Positions 54,456-63,315 are shown, counted from the stretch's first letter. The stretch is 64,000 nt of DNA from Paludibacteraceae bacterium (GCA_024401535.1 JAKSKX010000001.1:62001-126000), one strand, 5' to 3'. A program made the numbers and translations. The notes: generated from the sequence alone by a model not told the origin.

Positions 54456-55451
54456 TTAAGGCACATCAACGGCGTTTATAATCTCTGTTACGATATCGTC
54501 TGTTGTCATGTTATTTGCTTCTGCCTCGTAAGTCAAGCCGATACGGTGTCTTAGGATATCATGTGCGATTGCGCGTACATCCTCTGGAACAACGTATCCC
54601 TTTCGATTGACGAAAGCATAAGCTCTTGCGGCCTTTGCCAATGAAATAGAGGCACGCGGAGAAGCACCGAAGGAAATCATGTCCTTCAAGTGGGCCAACT
54701 TGTACTGCTGAGGGAAACGTGTAGCGAACACGATGTCAGCAATATAGTTCTGAATCTTCTCGTCAATATATACATCGTTTACAACCGAACGAGCGGCTAT
54801 GATGTCTTCTGGCTTCAATACAGGAATAACCTGCTTCTGCTCTCTCTTCAATTGAGCCTGTATAATGCGAACCTCCTCTTCCTTCTTAGGGTATGTAATG
54901 ATAACCTTGAACATGAAACGGTCCATCTGTGCCTCTGGTAGAGGGTATGTACCTTCCTGTTCTACAGGGTTTTGTGTAGCCATTACAAGGAACGGAGAAG
55001 GTAGTGTAAATGTTGTTTCTCCGATAGTTACTTGGCGCTCCTGCATTCCCTCAAGCAATGCACTCTGTACCTTGGCTGGAGCACGGTTTATCTCATCTGC
55101 CAAGACGAAGTTGGCGAAAATAGGACCTTTCTTGATTGTGAACTCCTCACTTTTCTGGCTGTAGATCTGAGTACCTAGAACGTCAGCTGGCAACAGGTCG
55201 GGAGTAAACTGGATTCTGCTGTATTTTGCGGAAATTAGTTTTGCTAGGGTAGTGATAGATGCTGTTTTAGCCAAACCTGGTACACCCTCAAGCAAGACAT
55301 GTCCGTCAGCCAATAGAGCAACAATCAAGATCTTCTTTAGATGCTCTTGACCCTCTATTATGGAATTCATACCAGTTATCAAATTGTCCACGAAAGCGCT
55401 TTGCTTCTCAATTCTTTCGTTAAGACCAGTAAAATCAATAATATCACTCAT
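54456..55451 (-). CDS. moxR: MoxR-family AAA+ ATPase
   Basis: A 331-residue AAA+ chaperone-like ATPase. Walker A is the MoxR variant EGVPGLAKT, Walker B is LADEINRAPAK, sensor 1 MATQNPVEQEGTYPLPEAQ and the arginine-finger/lid region DRFMFKV follows; sensor 2 lies in GASPRASISL. MoxR proteins act on partner VWA proteins, here most likely BatA, BatB and the DUF58 protein coded next to it. First gene of the long minus-strand operon; promoter at 55484-55514. Confidence 0.95.
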   Translation of the reverse strand: MSDIIDFTGLNERIEKQSAFVDNLITGMNSIIEGQEHLKKILIVALLADGHVLLEGVPGLAKTASITTLAKLISAKYSRIQFTPDLLPADVLGTQIYSQKSEEFTIKKGPIFANFVLADEINRAPAKVQSALLEGMQERQVTIGETTFTLPSPFLVMATQNPVEQEGTYPLPEAQMDRFMFKVIITYPKKEEEVRIIQAQLKREQKQVIPVLKPEDIIAARSVVNDVYIDEKIQNYIADIVFATRFPQQYKLAHLKDMISFGASPRASISLAKAARAYAFVNRKGYVVPEDVRAIAHDILRHRIGLTYEAEANNMTTDDIVTEIINAVDVP

Positions 55452-55483
55452 AATTTCTATTTTTACATACTTTATTTGGAATG

Positions 55484-55514
55484 CAAACTTATTTAATTCG
55501 CGTCAAAAAAACAA
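55484..55514 (-). promoter_or_regulatory. Promoter of the moxR-bat operon
   Basis: Minus strand: TTG (55514-55512), exactly 20 bases, then TAAGTTTG (55491-55484). It lies 33 bases before the moxR ATG and after the stop of the HU-LysM gene. Confidence 0.8.
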
Positions 55515-55534
55515 CCTTTGATTGTTAAAAAGTG

Positions 55535-56968
55535 TTAATTTTTGATAAAATGTGCCTTAATTTCACGAGCCAGGTTGATGCTCTCCTCAGAATCCGGATT
55601 TACCAGCGATGAACTTAAAGCAGGAATCAAAATCTTTGTTCCAGGTCTTACGTTGTTTGGATTTTTGATTTTGTCGTAGTTGTACAAGTACAGATAAACC
55701 CAGAAGTCTTTCTGTCCATAGTTGCGCAAAGAAACGAGAGTTAGTCTGTCTCCCTTGCCGATTTCCTCCTCATTCTCGCTATCTGAACCAAGATCTACGG
55801 AAGGATGGTTCGCCTTCATATATTTCACGAAGTCCTCGCGGAAATGTATCTTCTTGTTCTCTATGTAAGGTTTTTGTGCAGTCTCGTTATCTTCTGCAGC
55901 AGGGGTAGCAGTTTTAGCTGCAGCTTCTTCTGTAATATCCTTGATCAAGGAATCCTTGATAGCACTGGCTACGGTGTCTTCCTTAATGGTTGTCTGTGCT
56001 GTATCAGCAGGAACAACTGTTGTCGCCTCTGTCTTGGCAGGTTCAGTTCCACCATTGATTTTAGCTCTTATCTTGTTGACAATGTTAGGGTCTGACATCC
56101 AAAGAATAGCGGCAAAAATACCTATGAATGCAACAATAATTACAAGAGCGAATCCAAGTTTTTTGCTGTTGCTTTTTGAACTTTCAGCTGGCTTGTCCTC
56201 AACAATAGGGCTAGTAGGCAGAGGAGCCGCATCCTCTACAGCTTCAACTTCATTCTTTTGTTCCTGTTCTGCAGCTGTTTCCGTTCTTACTTCTTCAAGT
56301 TTCTCTTCTTCCTCTTTGGTTTCTTCCTCCTGAGTTGAGTCGCTTACGTTTTCGTCGGAATGTGTTGCCTCCTCTGTTGCAGGAACAGTATCTTCAGTTG
56401 CCTGCTCTTCGTCTTTTGGGGCATCTTCGACGGCAGAGACGTTGTTTTCGGAAATACTGTTTATTTTCTCTATTGCCTCCGCTATTTTTTCGGAAGCTCT
56501 TTGGATTCCAGTTGGAAGGGTTGGGTCAACTGCTGTTTGAACTTTGTGTTCTGTAGTAATTTCTTCTGTTGCTTCCTTTGTCTCCTCTGCGATAATGTCA
56601 TTTTCCAAGTCTTCCTTCTCCTCTGGGTCAACTGGACCGTTTGGCGAAAGAGTAGTCACCTCTAGGTGTGAGTATGGCTTGTTAATCACTGCGGCTAGAG
56701 TGGAATCCGGAGTATATGAAATCTTTGCGTGAGAAGGGATGATTACAGCCTCTCCTGTTTTGATGTTTACACTCTTTCGAGGCTCAACCATAACAAGTTT
56801 GAATGTTCCAAGTCCCTTGACCTTTACAACTTTGTCTTTGTATAGGGCATCGGAAATTTCTGCAAAAAGAAGTCGAAGGAAATTTTCCCAATCACTTTTT
56901 TTGCTCATCAGTTTGCTGTTGACCGAAAGAATATCGGCTAGTTCGGTAAGTGTTATCTTGTTACTCAT
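55535..56968 (-). CDS. HU-domain / transmembrane / LysM fusion protein
   Basis: A 477-residue protein with an unusual build. Residues 1-105 are an HU/IHF DNA-binding domain (LTELADILSV, VKVKGLGTFKLVMVEPRKSVNIKTG region at 56830-56755, then PSHAKISYTPD). Residues about 110-265 are a long, very acidic, low-complexity linker rich in Glu, Thr and Ala. A single membrane helix follows a basic flank (SNSKKLGFALVIIVAFIGIF, about 266-291). The C-terminal part ends in a LysM-like module (about 402-450; GDRLTLVSLRNYG, VRPGTKILIP). With the HU end inside and LysM outside, it could tie DNA to peptidoglycan. The start overlaps the preceding HU gene by four bases. Confidence 0.85.
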   Translation of the reverse strand: MSNKITLTELADILSVNSKLMSKKSDWENFLRLLFAEISDALYKDKVVKVKGLGTFKLVMVEPRKSVNIKTGEAVIIPSHAKISYTPDSTLAAVINKPYSHLEVTTLSPNGPVDPEEKEDLENDIIAEETKEATEEITTEHKVQTAVDPTLPTGIQRASEKIAEAIEKINSISENNVSAVEDAPKDEEQATEDTVPATEEATHSDENVSDSTQEEETKEEEEKLEEVRTETAAEQEQKNEVEAVEDAAPLPTSPIVEDKPAESSKSNSKKLGFALVIIVAFIGIFAAILWMSDPNIVNKIRAKINGGTEPAKTEATTVVPADTAQTTIKEDTVASAIKDSLIKDITEEAAAKTATPAAEDNETAQKPYIENKKIHFREDFVKYMKANHPSVDLGSDSENEEEIGKGDRLTLVSLRNYGQKDFWVYLYLYNYDKIKNPNNVRPGTKILIPALSSSLVNPDSEESINLAREIKAHFIKN

Positions 56969-57255
56969 TCTTCGTCGATGTTATTTCTAAAACGGTCTTT
57001 AAGTGTGTCGCTTGCCTTGAAGGCTACAGCAAGTTTTGGAGGAGTTATCACTCTTTCCTTTGTTGTAGGATTGAATGTTATCTTCTCTAGTTTTTTTCTA
57101 ACTTCGAAAGTGCCGAAATTAGAAATCATAATCGTGTCGTTCTTCTCAAGTACCTGGGTTATTGACTGGTTGAAATCGTTAATCAGTTCTGATACCTGGT
57201 CGGAAGTCATGTTCGTCTTTTTGGCAAGTGCCGCCAATAATTCTTTGTTGTTCAT
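56965..57255 (-). CDS. HU-family DNA-binding protein
   Basis: The Met at 57255 (NNKELLAALAKK) is taken as the start; the Met at 57309 adds residues that do not fit the family. The 96-residue product shows the HU fold: helices 1-40, then the beta arm with ISNFGTFEVRKKLEK, TFNPTTKERV and PKLAVAFKAS. The central arm motif reads FNPTTKE where many HU proteins have RNPxTG, so tip contacts may differ. It overlaps the HU-TM-LysM gene by four bases, suggesting that the two are made in a set ratio and could form mixed dimers. Confidence 0.92.
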   Translation of the reverse strand: MNNKELLAALAKKTNMTSDQVSELINDFNQSITQVLEKNDTIMISNFGTFEVRKKLEKITFNPTTKERVITPPKLAVAFKASDTLKDRFRNNIDEE

Positions 57256-57271
57256 AAGCAAAGATTTTGTC

Positions 57272-57808
57272 TTAGTTGGCAGAAACTTCAGTCCATAGGC
57301 TTGTGTCAAACTTAGGGTTTTTGAAGTCGGCCATTATTTCGCAGTTTTTGAAATCCCCTGTAGTGAGATTCTTCAGAGCTGTCAATAGTTCCTTTTCGTT
57401 TTTGCCGTTGTAAAGTTTCGACAGGTCGCAGTTTATAACACCGCACAGAGATTTGTCGCTAACCTTGACATTCTCCAGTGTGTTTTCGATTGCGATATTA
57501 TTGACGTTGAATCTGAACTTTGCACTGTTAAGTCCCTCTATTACTTGAGAAGAATTCATCGTTACCTCTATGCTCACAGGCAGAGTTCCGTTTTTAAGCC
57601 TGTTTGTAAGCATTGCCTCCTGGATGTCTGAATAGTTAAGCATTTCGCTGTCCATATTCAACACCTTGATGTCGCACAAAGAGCCAAGCCTCCACTCGCG
57701 TGGAGCTATTTCCTCCTTGATTTCTGTGTTTGAGAATAGGTTCCCAACATAGAAAACAGTTGCGAACAACACCAATATAAAGGGTAGTGTAAGTGATATT
57801 TTTCTCAT
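57272..57808 (-). CDS. Exported or membrane-anchored protein of unknown function
   Basis: A 178-residue protein with one N-terminal hydrophobic segment (residues about 4-24, SLTLPFILVLFATVFYVGNLF) that could be a signal anchor. The rest is a soluble domain with repeated amphipathic strands and helices (for example LPVSIEVTMNSSQV, AKFRFNVNNIAI) and two cysteines (LCGVINCDL) that could form a disulfide in the periplasm. I recognise no family. It is placed between pyrD (15-base gap) and the HU gene (16-base gap) in the same transcript. Confidence 0.7.
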   Translation of the reverse strand: MRKISLTLPFILVLFATVFYVGNLFSNTEIKEEIAPREWRLGSLCDIKVLNMDSEMLNYSDIQEAMLTNRLKNGTLPVSIEVTMNSSQVIEGLNSAKFRFNVNNIAIENTLENVKVSDKSLCGVINCDLSKLYNGKNEKELLTALKNLTTGDFKNCEIMADFKNPKFDTSLWTEVSAN

Positions 57809-57823
57809 TTCCTCTAGTATTAG

Positions 57824-58735
57824 TTATACTTCAAGAGCACCGACAATCTCCTTAACCGATTTGAAGTTGTGGCGGTCAAGGTATTCGTTTATTCCCTCGA
57901 TGACCTTTACAGTTGTTGAAGGGTCAATAAAGTTTGCTGTTCCTATTTCGATTGCGTCAGCGCCGGCAAGCATGAACTCGACAGCGTCTGTTGCATTCAT
58001 GATTCCGCCAAGTCCGATAACAGGAATCTTCACAGCCTTCTTGACCTGCCAAACGCACCTCAATGCGACCGGCTTTACGCAAGGTCCGCTCAAACCGCCT
58101 GTAACCATGCTTAGCAAAGGCTTTCTCTTTTCTGCGTCAATGGCCATACCCATTAGCGTGTTGATTAGGGAAACAGAGTCCGCTCCCGAAGCCTCAACAG
58201 CCTTGGCTATGTCTGAAATGCTTGTCACGTTAGGGGACAACTTTACAATCAAAGTCTTGTTGTACGCCTTTCTCACTGCAGAAACAACTTGTGAGGCGCC
58301 TTCTGTTGTAGTTCCGAATGCCATGCCTCCGTGCTTGACGTTAGGGCATGATATGTTTAGTTCGATGGCCTTCACGCCGTCCAACGAGTCTAGTATTTCC
58401 GCTGCCTTGGCGTAGTCCTCTACAGTTGAGCCGGACAGATTGACAATTAGGTTTGAGTCGATGTCCTTGATTCTTGGGTAGATGTTATCTACAAGGTACT
58501 GCACACCTTTGTTCTGAAGCCCGACGCAGTTCAACATTCCACTTGGAGTCTCTGCCATACGTGGATATGGATTTCCCTCGCGAGGATTCAAGGTTGTGCC
58601 CTTGATGATGTAGCCGCCAAGCTTGTTCAAGTCAATGAAGTCAGCGAATTCCTCGCCATAACCGAAAGTTCCAGAAGCGGTAAGTACTGGATTCTTTAGC
58701 TCAAGCGCACCTATATTTGTTCTTAAATCTGCCAT
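57824..58735 (-). CDS. pyrD: Dihydroorotate dehydrogenase B, catalytic subunit
   Basis: A 303-residue class 1B enzyme, an FMN TIM barrel that oxidises dihydroorotate to orotate. Motifs: [13 protein letters not shown], the catalytic-loop region [13 protein letters not shown] (the class 1 cysteine), and the FMN-phosphate site [20 protein letters not shown] / IEIGTANF. Its partner PyrK is encoded just before it, with a 13-base overlap, as expected for the NAD+-linked heterotetramer. Confidence 0.96.
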   Translation of the reverse strand: MADLRTNIGALELKNPVLTASGTFGYGEEFADFIDLNKLGGYIIKGTTLNPREGNPYPRMAETPSGMLNCVGLQNKGVQYLVDNIYPRIKDIDSNLIVNLSGSTVEDYAKAAEILDSLDGVKAIELNISCPNVKHGGMAFGTTTEGASQVVSAVRKAYNKTLIVKLSPNVTSISDIAKAVEASGADSVSLINTLMGMAIDAEKRKPLLSMVTGGLSGPCVKPVALRCVWQVKKAVKIPVIGLGGIMNATDAVEFMLAGADAIEIGTANFIDPSTTVKVIEGINEYLDRHNFKSVKEIVGALEV

Positions 58736-59502
58736 GGCAATTCATTTATGTTAAACACTGGACCTTCTGTACAAACGCATCTGTTGTGGCCGTTCTTGTC
58801 TTCAGTCACGCAGCATAGACAGGCGCCTAGACCGCAGGCCATCTTGTTCTCTAGTGAAACGTAGCACTCGGTATTCTTTTCTGTTGCAACTTTGGCTACA
58901 GCCTTCATCATCGGTGTTGGACCGCACACGTATATCTTGCTGAACTTTTTGTTGTTCCAAATGCTGTGGTTAGTCACGAATCCCTTTTCTCCAAGGCTGC
59001 CGTCTTCTGTTGTCAGCAGAACATCGCCATACTTCTTGAATTCGTCCATCATCATGACTCCCTTGGCATTGCGGCTTCCAAGAAGGTAAGTCACCTTGTG
59101 TCCTTTGTCCTTTAGAACTTTGCCAAGGTATAGAAGCGGAGCAATTCCCACGCCACCGCCAACAAGAAGGCACTCTTCAGTGCTGTTCGAGATTGGGAAG
59201 CCGTTTCCAAGAGGCATCATCACGTTAACCTTTTCACCGACTTTCAGCTCGCTTATGTGCTTTGTTCCGTCACCTACTACGGCAACAAGAAGCCACAAGT
59301 CATTCTCCTTGTAGTCAACAAAGTTTATAGAGATTGGGCGACGAAGGAAAGTCTTCTGAGAGTTCTCGACCTTTACCTCTACGAACTGACCTGCCACTAC
59401 TTCCGGCATTGAGTTTGCTTCGTCGTGCAGCTTTAGCAGTATATGTACCTCTGAAAGCCATTCTATGCTTTTTACTGTGAGGCCTTTTAGTTGTTTCTTC
59501 AT
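58723..59502 (-). CDS. pyrK: Dihydroorotate dehydrogenase electron transfer subunit
   Basis: A 259-residue FAD/2Fe-2S protein of the ferredoxin reductase fold. The FAD site is RRPISINF and the NAD site [14 protein letters not shown]; the 2Fe-2S cluster is carried by a C-terminal CGLGACLCC ... CVCTEGPVF pattern. It passes electrons from PyrD to NAD+. Overlaps pyrD by 13 bases. Confidence 0.95.
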   Translation of the reverse strand: MKKQLKGLTVKSIEWLSEVHILLKLHDEANSMPEVVAGQFVEVKVENSQKTFLRRPISINFVDYKENDLWLLVAVVGDGTKHISELKVGEKVNVMMPLGNGFPISNSTEECLLVGGGVGIAPLLYLGKVLKDKGHKVTYLLGSRNAKGVMMMDEFKKYGDVLLTTEDGSLGEKGFVTNHSIWNNKKFSKIYVCGPTPMMKAVAKVATEKNTECYVSLENKMACGLGACLCCVTEDKNGHNRCVCTEGPVFNINELPWQI

Positions 59503-59543
59503 ATTCTTGTGTTGTACTTTATATATAGTATGCCGGTGGATGG

Positions 59544-60821
59544 CTACAGCCTTGCGTCAACAAGCTTTCTGTCAACCACGCCCTTCACGTCGTAAATCAA
59601 GGCTCCATCCCTTTTGTATTGCTCGAAAGGGAAGTCCCTGAAACATTTGTGGGCTACGGCAAGTATTATTATGTCGTATTTCTTGTTTTTGTCGTACTCC
59701 TGCTTGACCTTGACGCCTGGGAAGTCCTTGGCAATGGCCGTTTGGTCGGCTATCGGGTCAAAGATGTCCACGTCAAGCCTGAAGTCCCTTAGCTCGCTAT
59801 ATATGTCAACAACCTTTGTTCCCCTGACATCCGGACAGTTCTCCTTGAACGTGTAGCCAAGAATGAGCGCCTTTGCGCTGTTCGTGTCCCTGCCTTCTCG
59901 AAGCAGAAGCTTGAGGACTTTGTCGGCGATGAACCTTGCTATCGAGTTGTTGACTCTTCTTCCGCTTAGAATGACTTCCGAATGATAGCCCACACTGCTT
60001 GCCTTGTGCATCAAATAGTACGGGTCAACGCCTATGCAGTGGCCTCCCACCAGACCTGGGCGGAAGTTCAGGAAGTTCCACTTTGTGCTTGCCGCTTCAA
60101 GTACGTCGCCGGTGTCGATTCCAAGGCGGTCAAAAATCAGGGCAAGCTCGTTCACAAATGAAATGTTCACGTCTCGCTGTGCGTTCTCTACAGCCTTTGC
60201 TGCTTCAGCCACCTTGATCGATGGCGCTTTGTATGTTCCGGCCTCGATGATGCTTGAATAGAGGTTGTCAATATGTTCAGCGGCTTCCGGTGTGCAGCCT
60301 GAAGTTATTTTCTTAATCTTTGTCAGTGTGTTCTGTTTGTCACCAGGGTTTATTCTCTCTGGGGAATAGCCTGTGAAGAAGTCCACGCAGTGCTTCAGAC
60401 CGGACGCCTTTTCAAGAATTGGTACGCACTCCTCCTCGGTACAGCCCGGGTAGGTCGTCGATTCGTAAACCACATAGTCGCCTCTCTTTAGCACGCTGCC
60501 AATAGTTCTGGTTGCGCTCTGGAGATATGTCAGGTCGGGGTTGTTGAACCTGTCAATCGGTGTTGGAACCGTCACAATGTAGTGGTTGCAGTTCTTCAAG
60601 TCGTCAATCCTGCATGAAAGCACGAGGTTCTTCCTCTGCATTTCGGCAAGTTTCTCAGCGTCGGCTTCCAAAGTGTGGTCGTTGCCTTTCTTCAGCTCGT
60701 TTACCCTTGCTTCGCTGACATCAAATCCTACGACTTGATATTTCTCGGCATAGGCCAAAGCAAGCGGCAGACCGACATAGCCGAGCCCGATTACTGCTAT
60801 TTTTTCTTTCTTACACTCCAT
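59544..60821 (-). CDS. UDP-N-acetyl-hexosamine dehydrogenase (UDP-sugar 6-dehydrogenase family)
   Basis: A 425-residue NAD-dependent UDP-sugar 6-dehydrogenase. The N-terminal Rossmann motif is AVIGLGYVGLPLALAYA; ESTTYPGCTEE follows, and the catalytic cysteine is in GGHCIGVDPYYL. The sequence groups best with WbpO/TviB-type enzymes that oxidise UDP-GalNAc or UDP-GlcNAc to the uronic acid for capsule or O-antigen. A strong Shine-Dalgarno AGGAGG sits six bases before the ATG at 60821. GC content is higher than in most of the window. No glycosyltransferase cluster surrounds it, so its sugar product probably feeds a locus elsewhere. Confidence 0.9.
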   Translation of the reverse strand: MECKKEKIAVIGLGYVGLPLALAYAEKYQVVGFDVSEARVNELKKGNDHTLEADAEKLAEMQRKNLVLSCRIDDLKNCNHYIVTVPTPIDRFNNPDLTYLQSATRTIGSVLKRGDYVVYESTTYPGCTEEECVPILEKASGLKHCVDFFTGYSPERINPGDKQNTLTKIKKITSGCTPEAAEHIDNLYSSIIEAGTYKAPSIKVAEAAKAVENAQRDVNISFVNELALIFDRLGIDTGDVLEAASTKWNFLNFRPGLVGGHCIGVDPYYLMHKASSVGYHSEVILSGRRVNNSIARFIADKVLKLLLREGRDTNSAKALILGYTFKENCPDVRGTKVVDIYSELRDFRLDVDIFDPIADQTAIAKDFPGVKVKQEYDKNKKYDIIILAVAHKCFRDFPFEQYKRDGALIYDVKGVVDRKLVDARL

Positions 60822-61363
60822 CCAAAACCTCCTAATTTTTCCCCCGTAGAGAAGTATTCTCCGTGAATGTACGAAATCAAGTCAGCGTCGGCAAGGTTGA
60901 ATTTGCCGGTCTTCTCGTCGATGTACTTTTCGTCTGCAAGTACGTTCACAACGTCAGCCAGGAACATGTCGTGGCTTCCGAGCTTGATTATTTCACGCAC
61001 CTTGCACTCGATTGACAGTGGGGACTCGGCCACATAGACGCTGTCTATGACTTCGGTCTTGCCCTTTGTCAGATTCATTTCCTTGAACTTGTCGAAGTCC
61101 CTGCCGCTTTTCACGCCGCACCAGTCAGTCTGTTTTGCGATTTGTCTGTGCGTCAGGTTTATGACAAATTCCCTGTTCCTTTCGATTATGCCATAGCTGT
61201 GACGCTCTGGGCGAATTGAAACGTAGCACATCGGCGGGTTTGTGCAGACTGTTCCCACCCAGCTCGCCGTAAAGACGTTGTGTTCGCTTTCGTCTTTGCC
61301 GCAAGATATGAGTGCCGCCGGAACGGGGTAGAGCATATTTCCAGGTTTGAATGTCTGCCGCAT
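60797..61363 (-). CDS. Flavin reductase-like domain protein
   Basis: A 188-residue FMN-binding split-barrel protein of the flavin reductase-like family (NVFTASWVGTVCTNPPMCYVSIR, then FVINLTHRQIAKQTDWCGVKSGRDFDKF; positions about 61265-61095). Family members bind FMN and reduce flavins or carry out related redox reactions. The substrate is unknown. Its end overlaps the UDP-sugar dehydrogenase start by 25 bases. Confidence 0.85.
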   Translation of the reverse strand: MRQTFKPGNMLYPVPAALISCGKDESEHNVFTASWVGTVCTNPPMCYVSIRPERHSYGIIERNREFVINLTHRQIAKQTDWCGVKSGRDFDKFKEMNLTKGKTEVIDSVYVAESPLSIECKVREIIKLGSHDMFLADVVNVLADEKYIDEKTGKFNLADADLISYIHGEYFSTGEKLGGFGWSVRKKK

Positions 61364-61426
61364 CCTTATATTAATAATGAATAGTTAATAGTTAATAATT
61401 GCCAATTCTATAATTGTGCATTGCTA

Positions 61427-61888
61427 TTATTCGATTATTAGATTTTCCACGTTGATAGCTCGTTCGCAGTAGTGGCAGACGTATGTGTTTGCAACGGCGG
61501 CCTGCCTGAACTTAGTCTTCATAGGCTCGTGGTTTGTTATGCACTTAGGGTTGATGCACTTCACAACATCGACAACTTCCCTAGGGTAAGTCAGAATCAT
61601 TTTCTCGGCGACTTCGTAGTCACGGATGATGTTGATCTTGGCTGTCGGTGCGATTAGCGCAACCTTGTTGACCTCCTGCTGTTCAAGGAACTTGTCGGAA
61701 ATCTTGATTATAGCCTTCTTTCCGAGCTTGCTGCTGTCAAGGTTGTAGCCGAAAGTGATCTGTGAGTTCAGGTTCTCTAGCTTGAGAATAGAGATCACCT
61801 TGAAAAGTTTGTCAGAAGGGATGTGGTCAATCACAGTTCCGTTCTTTAGTGCCGCAACCTTCAATTCTTTGCCTAATGCTTTTTCCAT
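61427..61888 (-). CDS. pyrI: Aspartate carbamoyltransferase regulatory chain
   Basis: A 153-residue regulatory subunit of ATCase. The N-terminal allosteric domain (LKVAALKNGTVIDHIPSDK) binds nucleotides; the C-terminal zinc domain has the four cysteines C-x4-C ... C-x2-C (CINPKC, CHYC). Two in-frame ATGs lie six bases apart; an AGGAGG lies eight bases before the second (61888) and only two before the first (61894), so the second is preferred. pyrB lies just upstream, consistent with one ATCase transcript. Confidence 0.95.
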   Translation of the reverse strand: MEKALGKELKVAALKNGTVIDHIPSDKLFKVISILKLENLNSQITFGYNLDSSKLGKKAIIKISDKFLEQQEVNKVALIAPTAKINIIRDYEVAEKMILTYPREVVDVVKCINPKCITNHEPMKTKFRQAAVANTYVCHYCERAINVENLIIE

Positions 61889-61906
61889 CTTCATTCCCTC
61901 CTAAAA

Positions 61907-62818
61907 TTATATAAGACCAAGTACATCGCAGATGACCGCCTGTCGTGCGTACATTCCGTTCTTTGCCTGCTGGAAGTAGTACGCCTTCTCGTTGTCGTCA
62001 ACGTCGTTGTCAATCTCGCCCACACGAGGAAGCGGATGAAGCACACGAAGGTTCTCTTTAGTGTTCTCGAGCATCTTGTTGCGAAGTGTATAGACGTTCT
62101 TTACTTTCTCGTACTCAAACAAGTCAGAGAATCTCTCCTTCTGCACGCGAGTCATGTAAAGTATGTCTGAATCCTTGATTGCCTCTTCTGTCAACTCCCT
62201 CTGCTCTGTGAATGGGATTCCCTTTTCCTTGCAGAATACTTTGTACTGCTCGGGCATTTCAAGTTCGCGAGGTGCGATGAAGTTGAAAGTAGGGTTGAAG
62301 TGAGAAAGAGCCATGCAAAGGCTATGCACTGTTCTGCCGTACTTCAAGTCGCCCACGAACGAAGTCTTGATTCCGTCAAGGTGTCCCTGAGTCTTCAATA
62401 TTGAGTACAAGTCCAGCATTGTCTGGGTTGGGTGCTGGTTTGCGCCGTCTCCTGCGTTGATGATTGGCACGTCTGTAACTTCGGAAGCATAGCGGGCCGC
62501 GCCCTCTATATGGTGCCTCATGACAATTACGTCGGCATAGTTGCTCACCATCTTGATTGTGTCCTTCAAGGTCTCGCCCTTTGAAGTCGATGACGTTGCA
62601 GCGTCGCTGAATCCAATAACCCTTGCGCCAAGACGGTTGGCTGCAGTTTCAAAACTCAAACGAGTGCGAGTGGAAGGCTCAAAGAAAAGTGTAGCAACCA
62701 CTTTGCCCTCCAATATGCGCTGGTTAGGACATGCTTCGAAGCCCTTTGCAGCCTCAAGTATGTGAAGTATTTCCTCTTTACTGTAGTCAGTAATAGAGAC
62801 TAAACTCTTACCCTTCAT
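61907..62818 (-). CDS. pyrB: Aspartate carbamoyltransferase catalytic chain
   Basis: A 303-residue enzyme that joins carbamoyl phosphate and aspartate, the committed step of pyrimidine synthesis. Carbamoyl-phosphate binding motif [24 protein letters not shown] and HPLPRVGEI are complete. The ATG at 62818 ([11 protein letters not shown]) is used, because an in-frame TTG at 62848 lies within the promoter -7 box. First of the run pyrB-pyrI-flavin reductase-UDP-sugar dehydrogenase-pyrK-pyrD-unknown-HU-HU/LysM. Confidence 0.97.
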   Translation of the reverse strand: MKGKSLVSITDYSKEEILHILEAAKGFEACPNQRILEGKVVATLFFEPSTRTRLSFETAANRLGARVIGFSDAATSSTSKGETLKDTIKMVSNYADVIVMRHHIEGAARYASEVTDVPIINAGDGANQHPTQTMLDLYSILKTQGHLDGIKTSFVGDLKYGRTVHSLCMALSHFNPTFNFIAPRELEMPEQYKVFCKEKGIPFTEQRELTEEAIKDSDILYMTRVQKERFSDLFEYEKVKNVYTLRNKMLENTKENLRVLHPLPRVGEIDNDVDDNEKAYYFQQAKNGMYARQAVICDVLGLI

Positions 62819-62845
62819 TTTTTTATCACTTTTTATTTCAATCTG

Positions 62846-62853
62846 CAAAGATA
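62846..62853 (-). promoter_or_regulatory. -7 box of the pyrB operon (TATCTTTG, minus strand)
   Basis: TATCTTTG on the minus strand lies 27 bases before the pyrB ATG. A -33 TTG at the usual spacing is not evident. Confidence 0.55.
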
Positions 62854-62966
62854 TAAAAAAAATGTCAATCGGTTCGTCAGGGTGAAATTTTTTCGCATTT
62901 CATCGTGTTTTTTGTTTTAGTACGTTATGTTATTATCGTGTTATTTCTATCAAATGCTATCTTTTT

Positions 62967-63218
62967 GCCTTTCCACATACGTAAAATCGATGAAAAGACT
63001 TATGTTAAGCCTTTCCACTTATCTGAAATCGATTAACAGAGTTCTATTAAGCCTTTCCACATACGTAAAATCGATAAAAAGACTTATGTTAAGCCTTTCC
63101 ACTTATCTGAAATCGATTAACGGGGTTCTATTAAGCCTTTCCATTTAAGGGAAATCGATTAGCAGAGTTCTGTCAAGCCTTTTTCGTTATCATAATTCGT
63201 TGAAAAGAGTTCTGATAT
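62967..63218. repeat. Six 42-bp tandem repeats in alternating A/B forms
   Basis: Units start at 62967, 63009, 63051, 63093, 63135 and about 63177, each beginning GCCTTT and, in the first five, holding AAATCGAT. Units 1 and 3 (form A, ACATACGTAAAATCGAT) are almost the same, as are 2 and 4 (form B, ACTTATCTGAAATCGAT), giving an 84-bp higher period; unit 5 is a diverged B and unit 6 a degenerate one. There are no unique spacers, so it is not CRISPR. Because 42 is a multiple of three, an ORF runs through it, but that looks incidental. Confidence 0.9.
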
Positions 63219-63246
63219 TCGATTTTAACGAAAAAATATGCTTTTG

Positions 63247-63277
63247 TTTGCTAGGTTTCAAAAATGTGGTACTTTTG
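63247..63277 (+). promoter_or_regulatory. Promoter of the LRR lipoprotein gene
   Basis: TTTG at 63247-63250, a 19-base spacer and TACTTTTG at 63270-63277, 38 bases before the ATG at 63316. Confidence 0.65.
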
Positions 63278-63315
63278 CGTGCAAATTTTACTATTAATTA
63301 ACTAATTACAGTACA

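Noticed and set aside
62927-63148. A 73-codon ORF with 14-residue repeats through the 42-bp array
   Set aside because: The frame is open only because 42 is a multiple of three; there is no signal for translation and the last units break the frame.
62967-63218. Possible CRISPR array
   Set aside because: Repeats adjoin each other with no unique spacers, and no cas gene is in the window.
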